Shown: piece after piece, positions 55,685 to 63,798 of the stretch
How positions within the stretch are numbered: position 1 is the first letter of the stretch
Layout of the letters: each line of letters begins with the position of its first letter
Source of the DNA: Deltaproteobacteria bacterium
GTDB lineage: Bacteria > Desulfobacterota > Desulfobulbia > Desulfobulbales > Desulfocapsaceae
Direction: 5' to 3'
DNA length: 64,000 bases
Assembly: GCA_026388715.1 (NCBI GenBank)
Contig: JAPLJF010000010.1
Location: 186,001-250,000 of the forward strand
Notes under the pieces: generated by a model
Databases searched by the model: none
The model's input: only the letters and a program-made list of their open reading frames with translations
Told to the model about the DNA's origin: nothing
Translations under genes and position numbers: made by a program

Positions 55685-55991
55685 TTCCCACAGTGATCAA
55701 TTTGTTATCGGCAAGATCTTTAAGAAAAGCAAGAAGGTCCCTCCGGCACTCTTCCTCCTCCACCGCATACTCGGCCATGATTCCCTGATAAACGTCTCGA
55801 AAACTCTTGGGTTGCTCCAGAAGGATCCATATCATTGTCCCCACCTCATCCAGACCGCTGTAGGCGCCTGACGCCAGATCCAGGATCACCGTCTCCCCTT
55901 CAAGCTCGGTGGAGATCTTATCTTCGCCCCGGCAGAGGATAAGATTGTCGAGTTCCTCGTTTTCTAAAGTAAAAATTTCCGAAAATGACAT
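55668..55991 (-). CDS. Lasso-peptide B1 (PqqD-like leader-binding protein)
   Basis: The 107 residues form a RiPP recognition element of the PqqD type: MSFSEIFTLENEELDNLILCRGEDKISTELEGETVILDLASGAYSGLDEVGTMIWILLEQPKSFRDVYQGI. It binds the leader's YxxP region and presents the precursor to B2 and C. The ATG at 55991 is preferred (AAGGTGG upstream); an in-frame TTG at 55997 is possible. It is slightly longer than most B1 proteins (about 80-95). Confidence 0.93.
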   Translation of the reverse strand: MSFSEIFTLENEELDNLILCRGEDKISTELEGETVILDLASGAYSGLDEVGTMIWILLEQPKSFRDVYQGIMAEYAVEEEECRRDLLAFLKDLADNKLITVGNGQVT

Positions 55992-56071
55992 AAACAACCA
56001 CCTTTGAGTTTAAGAAAACTAACCATTATACTTGATACCCGCAATCTTTCTTCAACCCTTCTTCTCAATCC

Positions 56072-56896
56072 TCAGTAATGTAACAGAGATCCCTCTTTCC
56101 TGGCAACCTTGAGGCTGGCATAAAGGGCGTAAATCCCAATCGCCAGCAGCAGAATTGAGAACAGGGCAAGGATAATAAGCTGTTTTCTGATTTCAAATAT
56201 TCCGGCCCCATTGAGCAGGACCTGGCGCATGGCCTCCAGTCCGTGGGTGATGGGCAGCATGACGGAAAAGGGTTTGAGCCAGGCCGGCAGGACGCTCACC
56301 GGATAGAGCATGCCGCCGAGGAGACCGGAACCCATGGCCATGAAGGTACTGATCGGGCTCCCCCTTTTGAAGGCAATAATAAATGCCGCTGACAACAGTC
56401 CCAGGCCAGAGAAGGGCAACAGGGTCAGAAAAAAGGTGATCAGGAAAGTGGCGAGCCCTGGTATCCGTAATTGGGCCCCGAAAATCAGGGTGCCGAAAAG
56501 CAGATAGAAGACGACGCGCAGGCTGGTGGCCAGGAGATTGTAGGCATAGGATGAAAGCAGGATGGTGATGATGGAGGTGGGGGTGACCAGCACTGCTTCG
56601 AGGGTACCGAGCATCTGGGCATTCCTGATCTCATTGGCAAAGGTATCGGTGGAGATGGTGAGATAGTCGGTAAAGGCAATGCCGATCAAGACAAAGGCAA
56701 AAAAGTCGCCGCCGTAGGGGGCGAGGACCGGCAGGCTCTGGCCATCGAACATTCTTGCAACCAGTGAAAAGGTAAAGGTGGTCAGAAGGATGCCGACGCC
56801 CTGCATGAGAAACTGCAGGCGATAGCTGGCCGCAATCTTGAAATCGCGTACCATAAAGGCCAGGGGCTTACCGATAAGCGGAAGAAGATCTCTCAT
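56072..56896 (-). CDS. ABC-2 type permease of the lasso cluster
   Basis: The 274-residue membrane protein has six hydrophobic segments typical of ABC-2 permeases (FLMQGVGILLTTFTFSLVARMF, FFAFVLIGIAFTDYLTISTDTF, ILLSSYAYNLLATSLRVVFYLLF, AFIIAFKRGSPISTFMAMGSGLLGGMLYP, and a last pair). It pairs with the ATPase gene, overlapping it by four bases. Its likely job is export of the mature lasso peptides and self-protection. The order of genes supports this. Confidence 0.9.
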   Translation of the reverse strand: MRDLLPLIGKPLAFMVRDFKIAASYRLQFLMQGVGILLTTFTFSLVARMFDGQSLPVLAPYGGDFFAFVLIGIAFTDYLTISTDTFANEIRNAQMLGTLEAVLVTPTSIITILLSSYAYNLLATSLRVVFYLLFGTLIFGAQLRIPGLATFLITFFLTLLPFSGLGLLSAAFIIAFKRGSPISTFMAMGSGLLGGMLYPVSVLPAWLKPFSVMLPITHGLEAMRQVLLNGAGIFEIRKQLIILALFSILLLAIGIYALYASLKVARKEGSLLHY

Positions 56897-57885
56897 GTGA
56901 TTGCCTCAGGACGCCCCTTCCTCTGAGTGACAAGCTCGGTAAAGGCCGCTTCCAATGGTCTTTTGATCTGACTGCATTCATAAACCCCAACTCCATTCTC
57001 GGCAAGAGATTTAAGCAGCTCAGGAACCCTGGCGTGGTTAATAGTCAGGGTGCAGGCGTATGCTCCGTGCTCTTTGTCAAAGGCGAGCTGATAATCCTGC
57101 TGGCTTTGCAGAGATGGGTGCAGGGTGTCCACGACTATTCGGTAACTCTGTCTGTGTCCCAGACAGTTATGAATCTCGGCTGGAGTCCCGCTTTGCAGGA
57201 TCCGTCCGTGGTGGAGGATGGTCAGCCGGTCGCAGATCTCATCAGCCTCAGTCAGATTATGGGTGCACCAGAGGATGGTTTTTTGTTCTTTAGCTGCGAG
57301 GGTGTTTCTGGTCAGATCAAGAAGGCTGCGGGCGGCAATAGGGTCAAGGCTGGCAGTGGCCTCGTCGAGCAACAGGACTTCTGGCTCGGAGAGCATGGCC
57401 CTGGCAATGGCCAGCCGCTGTTTCTGACCGGCGGAATAGGACATGAAACGGAAGTCTGCCTTGTCTGTCATACCGGTCAGGCCAAGGACCCTGGCGATCC
57501 GCTGAGTTTTGTCCGTGCCCCAGAGGTTATAGAGGCTGGCGAAGAAACTGAGGTTGTCCCGGCCGGTGAGCCGCCAGTAAAAGGTGCGGTCGTTGGTGCT
57601 GACCAGCCCTATTTTTTCCCGAACACGATGTGATTGGCTGCAGATATCAAATCCGGAAATGGTGCCGCCGCCCTGGTCAGGGGTGATCAAGGTGGCAAGA
57701 ATCTTGATAAGCGTTGTCTTCCCTGCACCATTGGGGCCTAACAGCCCCATAATCTCCCCCTGATTCACAGTAAGGGAGACATCCTCCAACGCCTTTACCG
57801 GGTAAGATTTTCGGAACAGGAAAGTCTTCCAGTTCCGCTCGGTGAAGGATTTGGAAATATTATGCAGATCAATCACTGGGGCCAT
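56893..57885 (-). CDS. ABC transporter ATPase of the lasso cluster
   Basis: The 330 residues form an ABC-2 type ATPase: Walker A GPNGAGKTTLIKIL, signature SYSAGQKQRLAIARAML, Walker B VLLLDEATASLD. A C-terminal domain of about 90 residues is common in this class. Many lasso clusters encode a single fused export pump; here ATPase and permease are separate, which is less common. It is the first gene of the cluster in transcription order. A repeat of the GGGGACGCTACC type lies just upstream. Confidence 0.92.
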   Translation of the reverse strand: MAPVIDLHNISKSFTERNWKTFLFRKSYPVKALEDVSLTVNQGEIMGLLGPNGAGKTTLIKILATLITPDQGGGTISGFDICSQSHRVREKIGLVSTNDRTFYWRLTGRDNLSFFASLYNLWGTDKTQRIARVLGLTGMTDKADFRFMSYSAGQKQRLAIARAMLSEPEVLLLDEATASLDPIAARSLLDLTRNTLAAKEQKTILWCTHNLTEADEICDRLTILHHGRILQSGTPAEIHNCLGHRQSYRIVVDTLHPSLQSQQDYQLAFDKEHGAYACTLTINHARVPELLKSLAENGVGVYECSQIKRPLEAAFTELVTQRKGRPEAIT

Positions 57886-57911
57886 GCTGGATACTCTTCT
57901 CCCATCGGAAT

Positions 57912-57931
57912 AAAGGGGACGCTACCCTTTT
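57912..57931 (+). repeat. GGGGACGCTACC-type palindromic repeat, copy 1
   Basis: AAAGGGGACGCTACCCTTTT has a short palindromic frame AAAGGG/CCCTTT. It is repeated inverted at 58334-58353 and again at 59675-59696. This is the look of short REP-like sequences associated with RAYT transposases. Confidence 0.7.
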
Positions 57932-58247
57932 ATGCCCTTCGGAATTCCCCTTGGATTGGCTGAACACGATCTATCCTTGCTTTGCGTTTTGGGGAGTGCA
58001 TTGCGTTCCATATATCATTTCTTTTTTGCAGGTTCAGCCAAAAATCTGCGGTATTCCCGAAAGCTTTTGCCAGAATCAACGCCGTATCAACTGTGATCGT
58101 CCGCTTGTTGTTGCAAAGTTCGTTGACAGTCTTTCGACTTACCATCATAGCTTCTGCCAGTCCATCCCGGGTAAGCCCTAAAGGTTCCAGGAACTCTGTG
58201 ACTATCATTTCTCCAACCGTTACCGGTTGCTGCTTTGTCGTGATCAT
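57930..58247 (-). CDS. HigA-type antitoxin (XRE family)
   Basis: The 105 residues start MITTKQQPVTVGEMIVTEFLEPLG and have the HTH GLTRDGLAEAMMVSRKTVNELCNNKRTITVDTALILAKAFGNTADFWLNLQKRND, the HigA/VapI signature. The ATG at 58247 is chosen for GAGGA upstream; an in-frame ATG at 58310 would add 21 residues of no clear homology. No HigB toxin gene is adjacent, so it is a solitary antitoxin or a regulator. It is between two repeat copies, next to fic. Confidence 0.9.
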   Translation of the reverse strand: MITTKQQPVTVGEMIVTEFLEPLGLTRDGLAEAMMVSRKTVNELCNNKRTITVDTALILAKAFGNTADFWLNLQKRNDIWNAMHSPKRKARIDRVQPIQGEFRRA

Positions 58248-58333
58248 ATCTGGTTCCTCATCTATAGCTGTGGTTGTCGAGATACACGCTTTCAGCTTCT
58301 CCCCTGTCATTGTCCCACTGGAAAATCGATCAT

Positions 58334-58353
58334 AAAAGGTAGCGTTCCCTTTT
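58334..58353 (-). repeat. GGGGACGCTACC-type repeat, copy 2 (inverted)
   Basis: On the minus strand it reads GAAAAGGGAACGCTACCTTTT with one change against the others. It sits four bases after the fic stop, between fic and higA. Confidence 0.7.
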
Positions 58354-58357
58354 CCTG

Positions 58358-59548
58358 TTACTCGACTCGTGTCGCCGCCTCCGGATAGAGATCCGGCAGC
58401 AGGAACTGAAGAGCGTCCAGCGGCAAGGCGAAACTCACCACGCTCACATGGCTGGCGGATTTAACCAGACCAATGCTGATCAACCGGGAAAGTAACGCCC
58501 GGCTGACCCGTTGACCCAACCCGGTCATTTGTTGAAACTCTCCACGGGAAACAGGCCCTGCTGCGAAAAGGTGATAAAGCGGCAACACCGCCTCCGGTCG
58601 TAAAACCTTGTCTTGCGCCATACGGAACGAAATCAACCCTCGAATCCGCTCCTTCATCTGCCCCAGATCCAGCATACGAGCCATGAATCCAACCTGATCC
58701 AGACACTGATCAAGAAAAAAATGGCACCAGTTGCGCAGACCCTGCTCGCTCAAATTACCCCGCCCATCAAGGTCCCCCTGCCGGGGCTCATCGGCATCCG
58801 CCAACCTGGCATAGTAGTCCTGCTGTCGCCGGGCCAACCCCCGGTTTACTGACCAGAGCCCCTGGGTCAGGGGAAACAGCGCCGCATGCGTATGCAAACG
58901 CACCGCCCGGCCGTTGCCATCGGCAAAGGGATGAATCCAGGCCATACGCTGATGCGCGCAAGCAATAGCAATAAGGCGCTCTTCCCAGGATCGAGACGCT
59001 GCATACACCTCATCGTATCGTTTGAAAAATGCGGGCAGTGATTCCGCAGTCGGCGGCACATGGTGTCCCACACTCCGCAAGTCACAGCGCAGCCCCCCCG
59101 GCTCCAAAAGAAGACCGTCGGCAGTGGTTCTGTCCGCTTCAGCCAACCGGCCATACAAAGCCGCGTGCGCCCGCTGAACAAAGGCGGCCGGATAAGGAGA
59201 CTCGCCAGCCTCAACCAGCAACTCCAACTCAATTTCCGCCTGGATATGGGCCACCGCTACACGCTGCAAGCGCGCGATGCCAGGCTGATCCGAGAAATTT
59301 TTGAGCAGTGCCTGACGAATTCTATAGGGATGCGTACCCTGCCCCTCGATACGGTTGCTGTAATAACTATTCATCTCTCGCAGTAACACACGTAATTCCG
59401 CCAGAGTGGCTGCATGTGCCATCGCACCGAGACGCAGAGACTGCTCCACGACCTGGCTTGCCTTAGCGCACAACACGTCCATCTCCTTCTGCGGCAGCAG
59501 AGGCTCGAATTGATGCGGGAAAGAGTAAAGCGAAGAAGTCATATCCAT
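58358..59548 (-). CDS. Fic domain protein (class II, AMPylating-type)
   Basis: The 396 residues form a Fic enzyme that transfers AMP or a related group to a protein. The catalytic motif HPFADGNGRAVR is canonical. The N-terminal inhibitory helix motif is visible in SNRIEGQG ([S/T]xxxE[G/N] type), so this is a class II, self-inhibited Fic. The N-terminal extension and C-terminal winged-helix-like part (LYHLFAAGPVSRGEFQQMTGLGQRVSRALLSRLI) match the longer Fic proteins with a DNA-binding-like tail. The start is among four nearby candidates (TTG 59566, ATG 59554, 59548, 59542). No classical antitoxin partner is adjacent. Confidence 0.93.
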   Translation of the reverse strand: MDMTSSLYSFPHQFEPLLPQKEMDVLCAKASQVVEQSLRLGAMAHAATLAELRVLLREMNSYYSNRIEGQGTHPYRIRQALLKNFSDQPGIARLQRVAVAHIQAEIELELLVEAGESPYPAAFVQRAHAALYGRLAEADRTTADGLLLEPGGLRCDLRSVGHHVPPTAESLPAFFKRYDEVYAASRSWEERLIAIACAHQRMAWIHPFADGNGRAVRLHTHAALFPLTQGLWSVNRGLARRQQDYYARLADADEPRQGDLDGRGNLSEQGLRNWCHFFLDQCLDQVGFMARMLDLGQMKERIRGLISFRMAQDKVLRPEAVLPLYHLFAAGPVSRGEFQQMTGLGQRVSRALLSRLISIGLVKSASHVSVVSFALPLDALQFLLPDLYPEAATRVE

Positions 59549-59583
59549 AAGCATCCCAAGATGCAAAATCGTTGTTGCCGGTT

Positions 59584-59611
59584 TATATACAGTTTTATCT
59601 AACTGTATATA
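59584..59611 (-). promoter_or_regulatory. Perfect palindrome upstream of fic (putative operator)
   Basis: TATATACAGTT and AACTGTATATA are perfect complements around TTATCT, 36 bp before the fic start. This is a typical dimeric repressor site. The Fic tail or HigA could be the regulator, but nothing proves it. Confidence 0.5.
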
Positions 59612-59674
59612 GTATATTTTTAACTATTTGTCATAAAAATTATGCCGGTATTTTTGCCGGCTGGTTTGTTCGTG

Positions 59675-59696
59675 AAAAGGGGGACGCTACCTTTTT
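59675..59696 (+). repeat. GGGGACGCTACC-type repeat, copy 3
   Basis: GAAAAGGGGGACGCTACCTTTTTC is split here as GAAAAGGGGG and ACGCTACCTTTTTC. It is in the same orientation as copy 1 and closes the higA-fic segment on the right. Confidence 0.7.
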
Positions 59697-59835
59697 CTCT
59701 TGCCAGTTGTTTGATCAGTTGCATGGAATCACCGCAGTTCAGTTTATCACGTAAGAGTTGCTCATAGGCTTGGTGAATTTTGACCCGCTGTTGTCCGGTT
59801 CATCTCTTACAGTAAGCCCCTCTCCGCTATCGCAA

Positions 59836-61227
59836 CTACATCGCGCCCTTACCTGTAAGAACGATCCGGATTGTCCGCAGAAATATCATAAGATCAAGAG
59901 TTATGCTCCGGTTCTTGATATAGTAGAAATCATACATCAGTTTTTGGCGCGTATCTTCGATGGAATTGCCGTAGCGGTAATTGATCTGCGCCCAGCCGGT
60001 GATTCCGGGCGTTGCCATGTGCCGTTCGGGATAATAGGGAATCTCCCTGGTGTACATCTCCACCAGGCTGAGCGCCTCCGGCCTCGGACCGATCAGGCTC
60101 ATTTCACCCTTGAGAATATTGATCAACTGGGGCACTTCATCCAGCCGCGTTTTGCGCACGATTTTGCTCACCCGGGTGATGCGGCTGTCATTGTCCGTAG
60201 TCCAGTGCACGTTGTTGCGGTCAGCGCCGTCGGTCATGGTTCTCAGCTTCCAGGCCAGGAAAGGTTTGCTCCCCCTGCCCATGCGCAACTGGGAGTAGAA
60301 TACCGGCCCCCGCGAATCGAGCTTGATCAGAAGGGCAGCGAGGGGAAACAGGGGCAAGGCCAGGCAGAGCCCGACACAGGAGACCAGGATATCGCTTGCA
60401 CGTTTCAGGTACCAGAAGTAACGCTTATTCGAAGTGCTTAATGCAAGGATGAACCAGTTGTCATTGAGATGGTCGATCGGCACCTTGCCTGTTATCTGCT
60501 CGATAACTTCTCTGAAATCTGCAACCTTGATCTTTCTTTGCATGCATTCCAGCAGAAGCCTGAGCAGTTCATCATCCAGGGTGGGTACTGCGACGATAAC
60601 CTGATCAATATCCCTTTCCGCAGCAATCGAGACCAGATCCTGTGTGCTCCCCAGGCGAGGTAACATGTCCAGCGCCTGGCTCCCGTTTCCCCGGGAGACA
60701 TAGCCGGCAATCGTGGTGCGAAGATAGGGATGGGAGCTGATGAGTTGCGCCATTTCCGAACTTTTTTCCCCATCACCGACAAGGAGGGCCCGCCATTGAA
60801 TATGGGAAAGCATCTGTTTGCTGATGAAGTATCGGAAAAAGAAGATAAGAGTGAATGCGCTTACATAAAAAATGATAAACACCGCGCGTGGAACTGGTTT
60901 TCGGAAGAAAAAGAAGATGAACGCCGACAAAATAGAGCTTGCCAGCAGTCCAGAGCCGAGGGTCCCAGCCTGCTGGGTAAAACGTTGTGGTACCTTGTGC
61001 AGGGTGTAGAGGTCAAAAATAAAGAAAAGGAGGAGCGTGGAAAGAAAGAGGGCAATAAAGCCCCAGCCTTGTTCATAAATGAGGTCAAGGGTAAAATGGT
61101 GGCCCTGATGACCAAGGAGGCTGGCGATGATGAACGAGGTGAACATCGCCACACCATCACTAATCAGTAACAGCGCCTCTTTTTCTTGAATACTTGTTCT
61201 CATTGATGAAATAATCCCCTTACGCAT
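59836..61227 (-). CDS. Polyprenyl-phosphate sugar-1-phosphate transferase (WcaJ/WbaP-like)
   Basis: The 463-residue inner-membrane enzyme starts an exopolysaccharide or O-antigen unit by moving a hexose-1-phosphate to undecaprenyl phosphate. It has four N-terminal membrane helices and a CoA-binding-like middle domain. The C-terminal bacterial sugar transferase domain reads KRASDILVSCVGLCLALPLFPLAALLIKLDSRGPVFYSQLRMG, KLRTMTDGADRNN, TRLDEVPQLINILKGEMSLIGPRPE and YPERHMATPGITGWAQINYRYG. The N-terminus (ATG at 61227 or 61203) is uncertain. It is part of a surface polysaccharide region. Confidence 0.93.
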   Translation of the reverse strand: MRKGIISSMRTSIQEKEALLLISDGVAMFTSFIIASLLGHQGHHFTLDLIYEQGWGFIALFLSTLLLFFIFDLYTLHKVPQRFTQQAGTLGSGLLASSILSAFIFFFFRKPVPRAVFIIFYVSAFTLIFFFRYFISKQMLSHIQWRALLVGDGEKSSEMAQLISSHPYLRTTIAGYVSRGNGSQALDMLPRLGSTQDLVSIAAERDIDQVIVAVPTLDDELLRLLLECMQRKIKVADFREVIEQITGKVPIDHLNDNWFILALSTSNKRYFWYLKRASDILVSCVGLCLALPLFPLAALLIKLDSRGPVFYSQLRMGRGSKPFLAWKLRTMTDGADRNNVHWTTDNDSRITRVSKIVRKTRLDEVPQLINILKGEMSLIGPRPEALSLVEMYTREIPYYPERHMATPGITGWAQINYRYGNSIEDTRQKLMYDFYYIKNRSITLDLMIFLRTIRIVLTGKGAM

Positions 61228-61372
61228 GTATGGTTTATGATTTCACTATCAGGTTTCCCGACGTTTGGTGTGATCATGTCTATGCTGTGTGGCAACTCTT
61301 TTTCCTCTTCATCCGGAGTCTCACACCTGCAGAGCAAGGGCTTTTTTGCTTTTGGCCTCAGTGTGGAGTTGT

Positions 61373-61406
61373 GTAGATTGGGTTATGCTGCGCTAACCTG
61401 ATCTAC
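61373..61406 (+). repeat. REP-like palindrome (GGGTTA ... TAACC)
   Basis: GTAGATTGGGTTATGCTGCG followed by CTAACCTGATCTAC is an imperfect hairpin of the GTAGGxxGGGTTA...TAACCC type, widespread in proteobacteria. It lies in a gap of 484 bp without intact genes. Confidence 0.6.
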
Positions 61407-61507
61407 GTACTAAGATTCAAATAGCCGTTTTTTTTTACAGACCTATTCAATATAATATCAACAAGTTGTTTTGGTTCGACCCGTATTGGATGTGATTACC
61501 CCGTATT

Positions 61508-61630
61508 GTGACTCATCCATCCGGTCATTGGGCTGATCGATTAGGCCAATACGCCGGGCAACAAGCAGCAGATTTGGCAGAAAGAACAAGGCTGCAAAAA
61601 AAGATGCCAGAAAGACAATAATGGTGTTTA
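61508..61630 (-). pseudogene. Relic of a WecA-like N-acetylglucosaminyl-phosphate transferase gene
   Basis: The minus strand encodes VNTIIVFLASFFAALFFLPN, then LLLVARRIGLIDQPNDRMDES. This is like the N-terminal membrane helix and following LIDQPNxR motif of WecA/MraY-type transferases. No start codon precedes it and the reading stops resembling the family after about 40 residues. A half-copy of the TAACTGCTNAGG repeat end lies at its 5' edge. Confidence 0.5.
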
Positions 61631-61640
61631 CATTAGAATG

Positions 61641-61652
61641 TAACTGCTTAGG
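61641..61652 (+). repeat. Possible isolated TIR end (TAACTGCTTAGG)
   Basis: This single end differs from the TIR element by one base (TAACTGCTCAGG). No matching opposite end was found within a few hundred bases. It could be coincidence. Confidence 0.3.
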
Positions 61653-61711
61653 TGTTATTATAAATGGATCTTACATGAAAAACTAATTGATCTTGAGAAG
61701 AAACGCGACGT

Positions 61712-62827
61712 ATGAATAGATATTTTCTCAAAATAGTTCAACCTTTTCCATTCAGGGAAAAAATACGAATTAACCGAACAATATTGCTCGACTGTAAAAA
61801 ACTTGCTGTAGAATATAATGTGCTACTGTTATTCTATATGCAGTTGAAGCGATACTTAAAAGAAACAGGGTCTGATGAGGTTGTCAAAAGTTTTATACAA
61901 GAAGAAAAGCAAACTATTCTACAAGTAGTAGCTCTTTCATTGCCACAACGAGCACTTGAGAAAGATGTCCTCTGTTTGTTGGGTCAGGAAAACATTCCTG
62001 CAATTGTGTTAAAGGGAAGTGCAATTTCCCAGGATATCTATCAAAACATCAATTCCAGGACATCCTGTGATATTGATCTTCTTATAAAAGAATCAGATGT
62101 TGAAATTGTAGATAGTATCCTTGTTAATAATGGTTTCATTCGTTCTGACCCCGAACCATTGCCTTTCTTGCGATATCGACGGCATCATACGACATATTTA
62201 CCCAAAGATTCCTGCCAACAAATTCCAATTGAAATTCATTGGAGTTTCTCTATCCCCGGATTTTTCAATTTCTCGTCTCAGCAAATATGGCAACAAGTTG
62301 AAGAGCATAAAGATGGGACCCTCAAGTTGTCATCACAGGTGAATCTTATTCAGCTTTTGATGCATCATCATATGCACGCTTTTAAGCAATTGAGAAATGT
62401 GATCGATTTGTTCTGGGGGATTTATGTTTATGATAATAAAATTGACTGGTCTGATTTTGCTGAAAATATTAAACAAATAGGATTGCTTGGTACTACAAAA
62501 AATACTATCAAGCAAATTGAAGACCTATGGCCGGAAAGTAGCAAGGGACTACGCGGGTTACAAATTTTAAAAAATAGAACGAACAAGACGCTATTTTTTT
62601 TACCTGTTCACGGTCTGATCAAGTTAGAACCAAATGCAGGCCCCCTATGCATAAAAGATAAAATTATTTTTCGGCTGGCCCTTGATAGTTGGGATACTCG
62701 AATTTTTTCCTTTATGAAATCTGTTCTGCCTTCACCTAAAATTATAGAGGAGCTCTATAAAGATGACAACAACAAAGGAATGATAAGGAATTATTTACGG
62801 TTTATCCGTTGGCGCTTCTTCACATAG
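61712..62827 (+). CDS. Nucleotidyltransferase family protein (PF14907-like)
   Basis: The 371 residues include IPAIVLKGSAISQDIYQNINSRTSCDIDLLIKESD, with the GS...D.D pattern of a minimal nucleotidyltransferase, IEIHWSF, and a helical C-terminal part with HHHMHAF. This is the uncharacterised NTP_transf_5 family. The gene looks markedly more AT-rich than its neighbours, so recent transfer is likely. Family members occur in polysaccharide loci and in some RiPP clusters; here it is between two glycan genes and about 9 kb from the lasso precursors, on the other strand. Function unknown. Confidence 0.8.
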   Translation: MNRYFLKIVQPFPFREKIRINRTILLDCKKLAVEYNVLLLFYMQLKRYLKETGSDEVVKSFIQEEKQTILQVVALSLPQRALEKDVLCLLGQENIPAIVLKGSAISQDIYQNINSRTSCDIDLLIKESDVEIVDSILVNNGFIRSDPEPLPFLRYRRHHTTYLPKDSCQQIPIEIHWSFSIPGFFNFSSQQIWQQVEEHKDGTLKLSSQVNLIQLLMHHHMHAFKQLRNVIDLFWGIYVYDNKIDWSDFAENIKQIGLLGTTKNTIKQIEDLWPESSKGLRGLQILKNRTNKTLFFLPVHGLIKLEPNAGPLCIKDKIIFRLALDSWDTRIFSFMKSVLPSPKIIEELYKDDNNKGMIRNYLRFIRWRFFT

Positions 62828-62868
62828 TCGACTGGGTCTTCCTGTAAATGTGTTATCACGTTCATCTA

Positions 62869-63633
62869 TTACCTTTGTTGTCCAAGCTTCTGTAAAAACA
62901 CCCGCCATAAAAACAACGGGCTTGATATGAAATTACGCTTAAATAGTCTTTGTGGCTCTTGTAGGAGTCTTGGCAGCCATTCCAGCCCCATCCTCTGAAA
63001 AACAGGATGGGAACGCTTGACGTTGCCTACATAAAAGTCAAACACTGCGCCCACTGCCCCGATAAACTTAACATCCAGCCGGTCCCAGTGCTGATCGATC
63101 CACTTCTCCTGCTTGGGGGCGGTCATGCCGACCCAGAGCACATCGGGCCGGGCTGCGTTGACAGCCTCCACCATCTTCCGGCTCTCCTCTGCACTGAATT
63201 CCGGCTTGTATGGCGGGGAATAGGAACCGGCAAACCTGATATCGGGGTACTCCACTGCCATTTTTTCCTTAATCGCAGCCAGGGTCTCTTCGCTGGAACC
63301 CAAAAAGAAGTAGCTCTTCCCCCCCCTCTTGTTCAAATGGGCACTTAACCCCCAGAAGATATCGCTGCCGGTGACCCGCTCCCGGATGGTGCCGCCCAGA
63401 ACCTTAGAGGCAATGATGATGCCGACCCCGTCCGGGGTGACGAGGTCGGCGTTGTGGATCGCCTGCTGGAATAGAGGGTCATTGTTAGCCTCAACTAGAG
63501 AATGGGGATTGGCGCAGACAAAGACCTTGCCTTTCTCGCCGGCATCAAGCCATTTGTTAATCAGGTCAACACATTGATCAGGCAGTTGACTGGTTACCGA
63601 ATAGCCGAGGATGTTTTCAGTTGGTATCTGCAT
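62869..63633 (-). CDS. WecG/TagA/CpsF-family glycosyltransferase
   Basis: A 254-residue membrane-associated glycosyltransferase that adds the second sugar to a lipid-linked intermediate. The conserved VCANPHSLVEANNDPLFQQAIHNADLVTPDGVGIIIASKVLGG, the RERVTGSDIFWGL motif and LWVGMTAPKQEKWIDQHW are all visible. Length matches the family. It lies on the same strand as the truncated glycosyltransferase upstream, consistent with one polysaccharide operon. Confidence 0.94.
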   Translation of the reverse strand: MQIPTENILGYSVTSQLPDQCVDLINKWLDAGEKGKVFVCANPHSLVEANNDPLFQQAIHNADLVTPDGVGIIIASKVLGGTIRERVTGSDIFWGLSAHLNKRGGKSYFFLGSSEETLAAIKEKMAVEYPDIRFAGSYSPPYKPEFSAEESRKMVEAVNAARPDVLWVGMTAPKQEKWIDQHWDRLDVKFIGAVGAVFDFYVGNVKRSHPVFQRMGLEWLPRLLQEPQRLFKRNFISSPLFLWRVFLQKLGQQR

Positions 63634-63798
63634 TGTTTCTTTGTTTCTATTGCTTTCAATGTTTATTCGGCGATTCCCGATTGCATGTCGATAAGCCGTA
63701 ATGAAGATTTGGTGATTATCTTAATGATAGTCCTGGCCTCCAATATGTTGCGAACATGTAGCCGATTATTTGATTTCATGAGGATCTCGTGATAATCT

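Noticed and set aside
58248-58333. HigB toxin gene upstream of higA
   Set aside because: The short frame here (MIDFPVGQ) ends after eight codons and has no toxin features.
62869-62900. Lasso isopeptidase or receptor genes near the cluster
   Set aside because: None of the genes in 51-64 kb resembles the isopeptidase or TonB-dependent receptors found with some proteobacterial lasso clusters.
63663-63779. 38-residue open frame MKSNNRLHVRNILEARTIIK... between two glycosyltransferase genes
   Set aside because: No convincing ribosome site and no recognised family; it may be real but cannot be supported.
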